Shown here piece by piece: positions 55,591-63,225 of a stretch of 64,000 nt of DNA (position 1 is the first letter of the stretch; each line of letters starts with the position of its first letter). Under the pieces are notes generated by a model. The model made no database searches. It had not been told where the DNA came from and worked only from the letters and a program-made list of their open reading frames with translations. The translations under genes were made by a program, and so were the position numbers. Source of the stretch: G038396625 sp038396625 (GTDB taxonomy: Bacteria; Bacillota; Clostridia; Peptostreptococcales; Thermotaleaceae); contig CP121688.1 in NCBI GenBank assembly GCA_038396625.1, positions 1,550,001 to 1,614,000 on the forward strand. The letters run 5' to 3'.

Positions 55591-56577
55591 GAAATCTCTT
55601 TCAAAAATATCTTTGATCACGTCTCTATTTTCTGTAATACTTAAAGCCAACATCAGTCTAATTCGTGCTTTTTGTCCGGGTAAATTGCCACCTAAAATTA
55701 CACCAAGATTTCTTAATGTTCTTCCTGCTCCTTCATATCCATAGGTATCCAGTACCCTTCCCATAGGGCATCTAGAAGTCATAACGATGACAACATTATG
55801 TTGCAAAGCATAGCTTATACCCTCTACCATTTGTGGAGGGATATTTCCACGGCCCATGGCTTCAATAACAATACCTTTAGTACCAGTATTTACACAAAAT
55901 TTTATGAGTCTAGAATCCATACCTGCTACACATTTGATTAAATCAACGTTCTCTTCTATAACCTCTGTGTCAATATGGGGATGCTTCATAATATCACGAT
56001 AAAAAATCACTTCATCATTATCCACAATGCCTAAAGGACCAAACTCCATAGACTTAAACGTATCTAAAGATAAGGTATGGGTTTTGGTAACTTCGCTTGC
56101 TGCATTTACTTCATTATTCATTACCACCAATACACCTTTATTTTTTGCTTCTTCCGAAATGGCTGTACATATGGCAGCAGATAAATTACTTGGGCCATCA
56201 TAGCCTAATTCGGAGCCACTTCTCATAGCACCAACTACAATAATAGGCTTAGTACTATTGATCGTTAAATCTAATAAATAAGCCGTTTCTTCAAGGGAAT
56301 CAGTACCATGAGTGATGACAACTCCTGTAATATCTTTTCTTATTACTAAATCCTTTACAAGCTTTGATAGGTCCATCATTTTTTTTGGTGTCATATGTGG
56401 CCCTGGAATCCTGTCAAAGTTTACGATTTCAATATCTGCAAATTTGTCGATATTTGTTACCATTGACATGATTTCTTCACTAGATAGTGCCGGAATAGCT
56501 GCGGATATTCTTGGATCTATTTTCATAGAAATTGTACCACCAGTAAATATAACAGCTACTTTATTAGGATTTGCCAT
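55582..56577 (-). CDS. L-asparaginase
   Basis: Hydrolyses asparagine to aspartate and ammonia. The 331 residues fit the bacterial type I/II fold. The two active-site threonines are in 'VIFTGGTISM' (about 12) and 'VITHGTDSLEETAYLL' (about 90, TDS-type motif). 'VGAMRSGSELGYDGPSNL' and 'EAMGRGNIPPQM' are also typical. No signal peptide, so a cytoplasmic enzyme. I chose the ATG at 56577, 8 bases after AAGGAGG, over an in-frame start at 56643. A promoter and a hairpin lie upstream on the same strand and may attenuate the gene. Confidence 0.93.
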   Translation of the reverse strand: MANPNKVAVIFTGGTISMKIDPRISAAIPALSSEEIMSMVTNIDKFADIEIVNFDRIPGPHMTPKKMMDLSKLVKDLVIRKDITGVVITHGTDSLEETAYLLDLTINSTKPIIVVGAMRSGSELGYDGPSNLSAAICTAISEEAKNKGVLVVMNNEVNAASEVTKTHTLSLDTFKSMEFGPLGIVDNDEVIFYRDIMKHPHIDTEVIEENVDLIKCVAGMDSRLIKFCVNTGTKGIVIEAMGRGNIPPQMVEGISYALQHNVVIVMTSRCPMGRVLDTYGYEGAGRTLRNLGVILGGNLPGQKARIRLMLALSITENRDVIKDIFERDFYK

Positions 56578-56716
56578 ATAATTATCCTCCTTATAAAATA
56601 TGGAATAAACTATGCAGAAACAATAGTTAGAATGTCTCCACAAATATGATATCAGATATCAATAAGCATAACAAATATATAAATCAAATTTAATTGAAAA
56701 AGAAAAATATGCAAAC

Positions 56717-56822
56717 AAAAATCTCAGTCATTCCGAATGACTGAGATTTTTGTTGGTTTACGTTCAAAAGGGGTATTGGGAATAGAGATTATATTATCGA
56801 GGTTATCAGGGGGATAACCACT
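56717..56822 (-). ncRNA. Candidate small RNA or attenuator upstream of L-asparaginase
   Basis: On the minus strand a transcript from the promoter at 56829-56857 would start near 56822. It would fold a GGTTATC-CCCCT-GATAACC hairpin (about 56799-56817) and end at the strong hairpin AAAAATCTCAGTCATT/AATGACTGAGATTTTT (56717-56752) with a U-run. That makes an RNA of about 105 nt. The asparaginase start is 140 nt further on, so the same element could instead be a leader that ends transcription early. No known riboswitch class was recognised. Confidence 0.5.
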
Positions 56823-56828
56823 AAACAA

Positions 56829-56857
56829 ATTATAACAAAATGCGACAAACTTTACAA
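56829..56857 (-). promoter_or_regulatory. Sigma-A promoter on the minus strand
   Basis: Read on the minus strand: TTGTAA, a 17-base spacer, then a perfect TATAAT. It points toward the hairpin at 56717-56752 and the asparaginase gene. Confidence 0.7.
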
Positions 56858-57127
56858 GTTTTTTTCAAAAAAAGTTATATAAATTTTACAAAAAATTAAT
56901 TTGGAAATATTTAAAAGCATATAAAAAAAGATTATTAAAACTTTAAAATCTTGTAAACTGATGCAATATCTTGAAGCTATATTGATAATAGCGTTCATAT
57001 TTTCCACACTATTTTTGAGCCTAGAAGGTAATAATAAGTTTATAATGGGAAGAACTTTACAAAGAATCTATATTCATATAAAATATGGAAAGGTATAGTG
57101 AAAATAATAATAATGGAGATGTTAATT

Positions 57128-58285
57128 ATGGAAGTATATTTAGATAATAGTGCCACAACAAAACCTAGTGAAGAGGTAGTCGATATAATGATGCAATCTC
57201 TTACACAGTATTATGGAAATCCATCTTCCTTGCATCGAAAAGGAGTAGAAGTAGAAAAACAAGTAAAGAATGCTAGAAGACAGGTGGCCAAAGCACTAGG
57301 AGCAAATGAACAAGCAATTATATTTACATCTGGAGGAACGGAATCAAATAATTTAGCAATTATAGGCGCCGTAGAATCCCAAAAGCGAAAAGGAAATGTG
57401 ATTATTACTACTAAAATAGAGCATCCATCAGTATTAAACGTATTTAAAAGTTTTGAAAACAAAGGATGTCAAGTGATTTATCTGAATGTAGACCGGTTTG
57501 GTGCAATTGATGTGGAACAATGTAAATATCATTTATCAAAAGATACTATTTTAGTAAGTATTATGCATGTAAACAACGAAGTAGGAACGATACAGCCTGT
57601 GGATCAAATTGGAAAACTTATAAAATCTTGTGACACCAATGCTTTGTTCCATGTAGACGCAATACAATCTTTTGGAAAAATTCAATTTACTCCTAAAAAG
57701 ATTGGAGCAGATTTTGTATCCATTAGTGGACATAAAATCCACGGACCAAAGGGAATTGGTGCGTTGTATATAAAGAAGAACCTACATATAAAACCACTAG
57801 TCTATGGAGGAAATCAGGAAACGGGTATACGCTCTGGTACAGAAAATGTTCCAGGAATTTTAGGGTTAGGCGTAGCAGCAGAAGATGTGTATAGAAATAT
57901 AACCCACCATATCAATGCCATCAGGTGTTTAAAAAACAGATTTATCCAAAGAATAAAAAGTGAAATAGATCATATTAAAATTAATGGATTAGAAGAGGAA
58001 GGAAGTGCCCCTCACATTGCTAATATTAGTTTTCTAGGAATAAGAGGAGAGGTATTATTACATACACTAGAACAGGAAGGTATTTATGTATCTACAGGAT
58101 CTGCCTGTTCGTCTAATAAAAATTCAAAGAGTCATGTATTAAAAGCAATGGGAATGAAGGATGATGAAATAGAAGGAGCGATACGGTTTAGCTTTTCCTA
58201 TAACAATACGATAGAAGAAATTGATTATACAGTTGAACAACTAAAAAAGCATGTTGTAGCATTACGAAAGATTATGATGAGGTGA
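57128..58285 (+). CDS. Cysteine desulfurase paired with ThiI (NifS/IscS-like)
   Basis: PLP enzyme that moves sulfur from cysteine to a protein persulfide. 385 residues. The N-terminus is 'YLDNSATTKPSEEV'. PLP-binding parts are 'TSGGTESNNLAIIGA' and 'SISGHKIHGPKGIG' with the Schiff-base lysine. The active cysteine lies in 'STGSACSSNKNSKSHVL'. I chose the ATG at 57128 with GGAGATG upstream; an earlier in-frame start at 57098 has no site. thiI starts 4 bases after the stop, so the sulfur is most likely used for 4-thiouridine in tRNA and possibly thiamine. Confidence 0.93.
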   Translation: MEVYLDNSATTKPSEEVVDIMMQSLTQYYGNPSSLHRKGVEVEKQVKNARRQVAKALGANEQAIIFTSGGTESNNLAIIGAVESQKRKGNVIITTKIEHPSVLNVFKSFENKGCQVIYLNVDRFGAIDVEQCKYHLSKDTILVSIMHVNNEVGTIQPVDQIGKLIKSCDTNALFHVDAIQSFGKIQFTPKKIGADFVSISGHKIHGPKGIGALYIKKNLHIKPLVYGGNQETGIRSGTENVPGILGLGVAAEDVYRNITHHINAIRCLKNRFIQRIKSEIDHIKINGLEEEGSAPHIANISFLGIRGEVLLHTLEQEGIYVSTGSACSSNKNSKSHVLKAMGMKDDEIEGAIRFSFSYNNTIEEIDYTVEQLKKHVVALRKIMMR

Positions 58286-58289
58286 TAAG

Positions 58290-59465
58290 ATGAAAAGAGT
58301 ACTAATTGTAAGATATGGAGAAATTGCTTTAAAGGGGCTCAACAAATCTTATTTTGAGAATAAGCTTGTAGCCCATATACAATCGAACTTAAGAGACTTA
58401 GGTACATTAGATGTAAAAAAGTCAGGAGGGTTAATCTTTATAGATATAGATAACTATGACGAAGAGGAGGTCATTGACCGTGTCATAAAAGTATTTGGCA
58501 TTGTATCTGTTAGCCCTGCTTATGAATTTGAAAGTGACATAGATAAAATTTGTGAAGCTGCACTAAAACATACAATGGAGAGAGTAGAGGAAGAGCATCT
58601 TGAAACTTTTAAAGTAGAAAGTAGAAGAGGGGATAAAAAATTTCCTATGAAATCACCTGAAATATGTAGAACTGTGGGTGGATATATTTTGTCTCATGCA
58701 AAAGATTTAAAAGTAGATGTACATGAGCCAGAATTAATGATTCATGTAGATGTAAGAGAAAAAGCATATGTTTATTCAAAAAAGATACCAGGATATGGAG
58801 GATTGCCTCTAGGAACAAATGGTAGAGCTATGCTCTTGCTATCTGGTGGTATAGATAGCCCTGTAGCAGGGTGGATGATTGCGAAAAGAGGCGTAGCAAT
58901 AGAAGCCATACACTATCACAGCTACCCTTTTACGAGTGAACGAGCAAAGGAAAAAGTAATTGAGCTTGCTAAAATATTAGCCCAATACTGTGGGAACATA
59001 AGACTTCATTCTGTTAATTTATTACCTATACAAAAAGAGATTAATGAAAAATGTCCAGAGTCAGAAATGACTATTTTATCTAGACGATTTATGATGAAAA
59101 TCGCAGAAAGAGTGGCTCAAGATAGACAATGTAATGCTTTGGTTACAGGAGAAAGTATAGGGCAGGTAGCCAGTCAAACGATACAAGGTTTGACTGTAAC
59201 CAATGCATCTGTAAATATACCCGTCTTTCGCCCTCTTATTGCACTAGATAAGGTGGATATTATGGAAATTGCAAAAAAAATAGACACTTATGGGACCTCT
59301 ATTCTTCCTTACGAAGATTGTTGTACTGTATTTTTACCTAAGAGACCGATTACAAAACCAAGAGTAGATAGAATACTTTTATCTGAAAAAAAACTAGAGG
59401 TAGAAAGGCTAATTGAAGAAGCAGTGGCAAATGTAGAAATTATAGAAGTATCTGTAGAAGCATAA
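58290..59465 (+). CDS. thiI: tRNA 4-thiouridine synthase ThiI
   Basis: Adenylates U8 of tRNA and accepts persulfide sulfur to make s4U; it can also serve thiamine thiazole synthesis. Parts in order: ferredoxin-like N-terminus and THUMP domain (about 1-165), then the PP-loop ATP site 'AMLLLSGGIDSPVAGWMIAKRG' (about 180-200) and a catalytic core with 'DCCTVFLPKRPITKP' (about 340). The 391-residue length shows that the rhodanese domain of the E. coli enzyme is absent, as in Bacillus, where the partner desulfurase supplies sulfur directly. GAGGTG precedes the ATG. Confidence 0.95.
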   Translation: MKRVLIVRYGEIALKGLNKSYFENKLVAHIQSNLRDLGTLDVKKSGGLIFIDIDNYDEEEVIDRVIKVFGIVSVSPAYEFESDIDKICEAALKHTMERVEEEHLETFKVESRRGDKKFPMKSPEICRTVGGYILSHAKDLKVDVHEPELMIHVDVREKAYVYSKKIPGYGGLPLGTNGRAMLLLSGGIDSPVAGWMIAKRGVAIEAIHYHSYPFTSERAKEKVIELAKILAQYCGNIRLHSVNLLPIQKEINEKCPESEMTILSRRFMMKIAERVAQDRQCNALVTGESIGQVASQTIQGLTVTNASVNIPVFRPLIALDKVDIMEIAKKIDTYGTSILPYEDCCTVFLPKRPITKPRVDRILLSEKKLEVERLIEEAVANVEIIEVSVEA

Positions 59466-59488
59466 ATACTTTCAAATATAAGCAATGT

Positions 59489-59526
59489 AAAAAAGTGATG
59501 ATATAATGAAAATCGTCACTTTTTTT
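59489..59526 (+). terminator. Terminator after thiI
   Basis: AAAAAAGTGATGAT and ATCGTCACTTTTTT form a stem with one G-U pair and end in T residues. Confidence 0.85.
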
Positions 59527-59578
59527 CAATTTGTGATAAAAAAAGTTAGAAAACTTACAAAACTAGTGCAATTTCATC

Positions 59579-59607
59579 AAAGGAAAAAAAAAGATAGTCA
59601 AGAATAT
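59579..59607 (+). promoter_or_regulatory. Candidate sigma-H promoter of spoIIA
   Basis: AAAGGAAAA (59578-59586) and AAGAATATG (59600-59608) match the sigma-H pattern RnAGGAwww / RnnGAATww at normal spacing. spoIIA is a sigma-H operon in Bacillus, which supports the call. Confidence 0.6.
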
Positions 59608-59643
59608 GTAATAAGATAAATGATTATACTAGGGGGGATTAGA

Positions 59644-59979
59644 TTGCGCATTCATTTTGAGACAATAGATAACAATTTAATCATTGCATTAAATGGAGAA
59701 TTAGATCATCATTCAGCGGAAGAAATGAGAGAAGAAATTGATAAAAAAATCGATAGTAATCACATTAAAAATATTATATTTGATTTTAAAGATATGAATT
59801 TCATGGATAGTTCAGGGATTGGTGTTGTTATAGGGAGATATAAGAAGGTCAGCAAATTAGGTGGACAAGCTGCAGTAATCAATATCAATAACCGAGTAGA
59901 AAGAATTTTTAAGATGTCTGGTCTATTTAATATTGTTAGAAAATTTGAGAATAAACAGCAAGCAATAGAAAGCTTATAA
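59644..59979 (+). CDS. spoIIAA: Anti-sigma F factor antagonist SpoIIAA
   Basis: STAS-domain protein of 111 residues that frees sigma-F in the forespore when unphosphorylated. The phosphorylated serine is Ser57 in 'FMDSSGIGVVIGRYK'. 'LIIALNGELDHHSAEEMREEI' is the usual first half. Start is TTG at 59644 with AGGGGGG 6 bases upstream; an ATG at 59620 in frame lies before that site. First gene of the spoIIA operon; SpoIIE is its known phosphatase, but the gene is not in this window. Confidence 0.95.
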   Translation: MRIHFETIDNNLIIALNGELDHHSAEEMREEIDKKIDSNHIKNIIFDFKDMNFMDSSGIGVVIGRYKKVSKLGGQAAVININNRVERIFKMSGLFNIVRKFENKQQAIESL

Positions 59980-59992
59980 AGGGGTGAAGAAA

Positions 59993-60433
59993 TTGACAGC
60001 AAAAAATCACATGAAATTAGAGTTTTTAAGTAAATCACAGAATGAAGGATTTGCAAGAATTGTGGTAGCTTCTTTTGCTGCACAGCTAGATCCTACGATT
60101 GAAGAACTAGCAGATATCAAAACAGCTGTATCAGAAGCTGTAACTAATGCAATTATTCATGGATATGAAGGAAGGCTAGGAATGGTTACAATTGAGTGTA
60201 GCTTGAATGAGAATGAAATAGAAATAATTGTAGAGGATAAAGGGAATGGTATTGATGATATAGAAAAGGCTAGAGAACCACTTTATACGTCAAAACCTGA
60301 TCTGGAACGATCTGGAATGGGTTTTACGGTTATGGAAACGTTTATGGATATTGTAGAAATTGAGTCCCAAAATGAGACAGGGACAAAAGTGCGGATGTTA
60401 AAGAGGTTTCAAAGCTGCAATATTGAGAGGTAG
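59993..60433 (+). CDS. spoIIAB: Anti-sigma F factor / serine kinase SpoIIAB
   Basis: Binds sigma-F and phosphorylates SpoIIAA. 146 residues, the same as the Bacillus protein. GHKL ATPase motifs are present: 'VSEAVTNAIIHGYEG' (N box), 'IIVEDKGNGIDDIEKA' (G1) and 'SGMGFTVMETFMD' (G2). I chose TTG at 59993 with AAAGGGG 8 bases upstream; this gives an N-terminus of the family length before 'MKLEFLSKSQNEGFAR'. A GTG at 59984 is embedded in the ribosome binding site. Confidence 0.95.
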   Translation: MTAKNHMKLEFLSKSQNEGFARIVVASFAAQLDPTIEELADIKTAVSEAVTNAIIHGYEGRLGMVTIECSLNENEIEIIVEDKGNGIDDIEKAREPLYTSKPDLERSGMGFTVMETFMDIVEIESQNETGTKVRMLKRFQSCNIER

Positions 60434-60438
60434 ATGAT

Positions 60439-61209
60439 ATGAATATGATGGCATTATCTGAGGATCAGGGGAGAATACTGGATCATGAAGAAACTTTGGA
60501 ACTTATTAAAAAAGCGCAAAGGGGAGATGAGAGGGCTAAAAATATATTGGTAAGACATAATTTAGGTCTGGTAAGAAGTGTATTAAAACGATTTGCAAAT
60601 AGAGGATATGAAAAAGATGATTTGTATCAATTAGGGTGTATAGGATTAGTAAAAGCCATAGAAAAATTTGATTTTAACTATGATGTAAAGTTTTCTACTT
60701 ATGCAATACCAATGATTATTGGTGAAATAAAACGATTTTTAAGAGATGATGGTATGATAAAAGTGAGCCGGTCATTAAAACAAACTGCTGGTAGAGTAAA
60801 AATGATGAAAGAGTCTTTATTCAAAAAATATGGAAGAGAACCAACGCTACAAGAACTATCGGATATATTAAATATACCGAAAGAAGAGATCGTAGTAGCA
60901 CTAGATTCTAATCTCCAACCAGATTATTTGTATGATGTAATACACCAAGATGATGGTTCACCCGTGCATTTAATTGATAAAATCGGCGAAACAAAAACAG
61001 CGGATGAAAGTGAAGTAATTGATCGCATTGCATTATTAGAAGTGTTGTCTAAACTTAAGCCTAGAGAAAGAAAGGTCATTGTTTTAAGATATTTTAAGGA
61101 TAAAACCCAGACAGAAATAGCAGAAGTATTAGGAATTTCCCAGGTGCAAGTGTCCCGAATAGAAAAAAAATTACTTAAAAAAATTAGAGAACAGCTCGAA
61201 AAGACATGA
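60439..61209 (+). CDS. sigF: RNA polymerase sigma-F factor
   Basis: Forespore-specific sigma factor (SpoIIAC), 256 residues. Region 2 reads 'HNLGLVRSVLKRFANRGYEKDDLYQLGCIGLVKAIEKFD', region 3 'REPTLQELSDILNIP', and region 4 'LKPRERKVIVLRYFKDKTQTEIAEVLGISQVQVSRIEKKLLKKI' with the HTH. It starts 5 bases after the spoIIAB stop, with GAGAGG upstream. A terminator overlaps its end, so spoVA is at least partly separate. Confidence 0.97.
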   Translation: MNMMALSEDQGRILDHEETLELIKKAQRGDERAKNILVRHNLGLVRSVLKRFANRGYEKDDLYQLGCIGLVKAIEKFDFNYDVKFSTYAIPMIIGEIKRFLRDDGMIKVSRSLKQTAGRVKMMKESLFKKYGREPTLQELSDILNIPKEEIVVALDSNLQPDYLYDVIHQDDGSPVHLIDKIGETKTADESEVIDRIALLEVLSKLKPRERKVIVLRYFKDKTQTEIAEVLGISQVQVSRIEKKLLKKIREQLEKT

Positions 61210-61233
61210 TAAAAATACATGTCTTTTTGTTTT
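61199..61233 (+). terminator. Terminator after sigF
   Basis: AAAAGACATG and CATGTCTTTT form a perfect 10-bp stem, followed by TGTTTT. Confidence 0.88.
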
Positions 61234-61259
61234 GCATGAAATCTTCATTTGAAATTTAA

Positions 61260-61290
61260 AGTATTTTAGAAAGTTTAATGGAGAATACTA
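61260..61290 (+). promoter_or_regulatory. Possible sigma-G/sigma-F promoter of the spoVA genes
   Basis: AGTATT (61260-61265) and AATACTA (61284-61290) with an 18-bp spacer resemble the sigma-G consensus TGnATA / CATACTA. The match in the -35 box is partial. Confidence 0.4.
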
Positions 61291-61323
61291 AAAGTAAAGA
61301 AAGATTGTAAAGAGGTGATAATA

Positions 61324-61485
61324 ATGCAATTGTCAAAAAAGACCTATTGGATTTTAGGTATAATTTTTCTAATGATTATGTGTGCCTCCTGGATTATTTT
61401 TAATCACAGACCTAAGGCTAGTAAATATACGAAAGCAAAACTTGTATGGGAGCTTTCCTCACCGGTTCAAATGATAGGGATGTGA
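61324..61485 (+). CDS. Small single-pass membrane protein at the head of spoVA
   Basis: 53 residues: MQLSKKTYWILGIIFLMIMC..., one hydrophobic helix (about 8-26), then a short basic tail ending VWELSSPVQMIGM. AGAGGTG is well placed before the ATG, and spoVAA starts 4 bases after the stop, so it is probably translated and co-transcribed. I do not recognise a family. A role in the forespore membrane with SpoVA is an inference from position only. Confidence 0.7.
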   Translation: MQLSKKTYWILGIIFLMIMCASWIIFNHRPKASKYTKAKLVWELSSPVQMIGM

Positions 61486-61489
61486 AAAC

Positions 61490-62113
61490 ATGAACTTACA
61501 AAATACCATGTATCTCCAAATGAAAGATGGATTTAATGCAAAACCTGGGAAAATTATACAGGTAAAAGATTTAGTTATTGTTCTAGCAGATCATACAGTA
61601 AAAACGGAGGTACTCAATATAGAAGTTTTAAAAATTGCTAAAAATGCCAATGCACATATTGTTGTCTCAATATTAACCATTATAGAAAAAATAAAAGAAA
61701 TATATCCTCAGGTTAATATATTTCCTTTAGGAGATTCAGAAATATTAATCAAAATTAGCAATTTGTCAGAAAAAGAAAACAAAGTATGGCTAATCATTCG
61801 ACTTACTATAGTTTGTAGTATTCTTTTTGTTGGTGCTGGTTTGGCGTTGATGAATTTCCATGCCGATGTAAATATGCGACAGGCACATAAAGAAATATAC
61901 AAAATGATTACCGGTATAGATAACAAAAAACCATTGATTCTGCACATACCTTATTCTCTAGGAATTGGTTTAGGTATGGCAGTATTTTTTAATCATATTT
62001 TACCCCAAAAATTTAGCAATGAACCGAGTCCAATGGAAGTAGAAATGGCATCCTATAGAAAGAGTATGGATGAGTTTATATTGAATAATGAAAAAAATAC
62101 AGAGGAAAAATGA
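61490..62113 (+). CDS. spoVAA: Stage V sporulation protein AA
   Basis: SpoVA proteins form the channel that loads dipicolinic acid into the forespore and releases it on germination. SpoVAA has a soluble N-terminal part ('VYLQMKDGF'-like opening; residues 1-95) and two membrane helices (about 101-125 and 150-172) around 'NFHADVNMRQAHKEIYKMITG'. The 207-residue length is normal. Follows the small membrane gene by 4 bp. Confidence 0.92.
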   Translation: MNLQNTMYLQMKDGFNAKPGKIIQVKDLVIVLADHTVKTEVLNIEVLKIAKNANAHIVVSILTIIEKIKEIYPQVNIFPLGDSEILIKISNLSEKENKVWLIIRLTIVCSILFVGAGLALMNFHADVNMRQAHKEIYKMITGIDNKKPLILHIPYSLGIGLGMAVFFNHILPQKFSNEPSPMEVEMASYRKSMDEFILNNEKNTEEK

Positions 62114-62136
62114 TAAAGATAGGCTGGTGAACAAAT

Positions 62137-62553
62137 TTGAAATCTGCTTTTGTTGTTGCTTTCATTGGGTTATCCGAAGGTGTGGTTGTAGGAACAGCAT
62201 TGGCAGCGTTTTTAACCATACTCGATATTATACCGAGATTAGCGCAACTTACAAATACAGAACATAAGATTAAAATTTATGAAGTAATGATTGCGCTAAG
62301 CGTCACCCTAATATCATTATTACATTTTCTTGAAGTAAATATAGTATTAGGAAAGATCACAGTTGCAATGATTGGTTTGTTAATGGGAATGTTTATTGGC
62401 TTATTAGCCTCTGCGCTAACGGAAGTGACCAATGTAATTCCAGTAATTGTAAATCGATTCAAACTACATGACCATGTAAAATATCTTTTTATTGCATTAG
62501 CTAGTGGAAAAATTATTGGCTCTTTAGTATTTTGGTTGGCAATGAAAGAATAG
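62137..62553 (+). CDS. spoVAB: Stage V sporulation protein AB
   Basis: 138 residues with about four membrane helices: 'AFVVAFIGLSEGVVVGTALAAFLTIL', 'YEVMIALSVTLISLLHF', 'ITVAMIGLLMGMFIGLLASALTEVTNVIPV' and 'KYLFIALASGKIIGSLVFW'. These match SpoVAB. Start is TTG at 62137, with GGTGA upstream. Lies in the usual place after spoVAA; part of the DPA channel. Confidence 0.92.
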   Translation: MKSAFVVAFIGLSEGVVVGTALAAFLTILDIIPRLAQLTNTEHKIKIYEVMIALSVTLISLLHFLEVNIVLGKITVAMIGLLMGMFIGLLASALTEVTNVIPVIVNRFKLHDHVKYLFIALASGKIIGSLVFWLAMKE

Positions 62554-62567
62554 GAGGAAAGATATTA

Positions 62568-62723
62568 ATGGACAGAACATATTATGAATGGCTTAAAAAG
62601 AAAAATATTTTATTAGACAATATAGAGAATAACGAAAAAAGGCATAACATGGAACATGTATGTGTTGGAAGAGATATTATTGATAGTAATATCAATACAA
62701 GCTTAGAGCAAATGAGAAAATAA
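62568..62723 (+). CDS. Small hydrophilic protein inside the spoVA cluster
   Basis: 51 residues, MDRTYYEWLKKKNILLDNIE...NINTSLEQMRK; charged, with no membrane helix and one cysteine. GGAGG precedes the ATG at 62568, and the gene sits 14 bp after spoVAB and 27 bp before spoVAC. The Bacillus spoVA operon has no such gene at this place. I do not recognise a family; expression in the forespore is inferred from position. Confidence 0.7.
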   Translation: MDRTYYEWLKKKNILLDNIENNEKRHNMEHVCVGRDIIDSNINTSLEQMRK

Positions 62724-62750
62724 TAAATTTAGGATAAAGGAGTGTACACA

Positions 62751-63212
62751 GTGGAAAATAAAAAACTTCAAAGCCTAAATAAACAGCAGGAATATAATCT
62801 TTATGTAAAGCAAAAATGTCCTAAACCTAAATTCTTAAAAAATACATTGTGGGCTTTTTTCGTTGGTGGGCTGATTTGTATATTGGGACAGTTTATTTCT
62901 AATTTTTTCAAAAATAGAGGTCTTGATCAACAAGAAACTGCAACTGCCACAGCGATTATATTAATATTTTTAGGTGCATTTTTTACCGGCTTAGGGCTTT
63001 ATGACAAATTAGGAAAAAGAGCAGGGGCAGGATCTATTGTACCCATTACTGGATTCGCAAATTCCATTGTGTCACCTGCTATGGAGTTTAAAAGAGAAGG
63101 ATTTGTATTTGGTGTTGCAGCAAAAATGTTTAGCATAGCAGGGCCTGTTTTGGTTTATGGATTTGGTAGCTCTGTTGTTGTGGGATTATTGTACTTCTTT
63201 CTTGTAAAATAA
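62751..63212 (+). CDS. spoVAC: Stage V sporulation protein AC
   Basis: Core membrane protein of the DPA channel; SpoVAC is mechanosensitive in Bacillus. 153 residues: a short soluble lead, then helices 'TLWAFFVGGLICILGQFISNFF', 'TATAIILIFLGAFFTGLGLYDKLGKRAGAG', 'VPITGFANSIVSPAMEFKREG' and 'VLVYGFGSSVVVGLLYFFLVK'. I chose GTG at 62751 with AAAGGAG upstream; a GTG at 62742 overlaps that site. Confidence 0.94.
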   Translation: MENKKLQSLNKQQEYNLYVKQKCPKPKFLKNTLWAFFVGGLICILGQFISNFFKNRGLDQQETATATAIILIFLGAFFTGLGLYDKLGKRAGAGSIVPITGFANSIVSPAMEFKREGFVFGVAAKMFSIAGPVLVYGFGSSVVVGLLYFFLVK

Positions 63213-63225
63213 GGAGGTGTCATAA

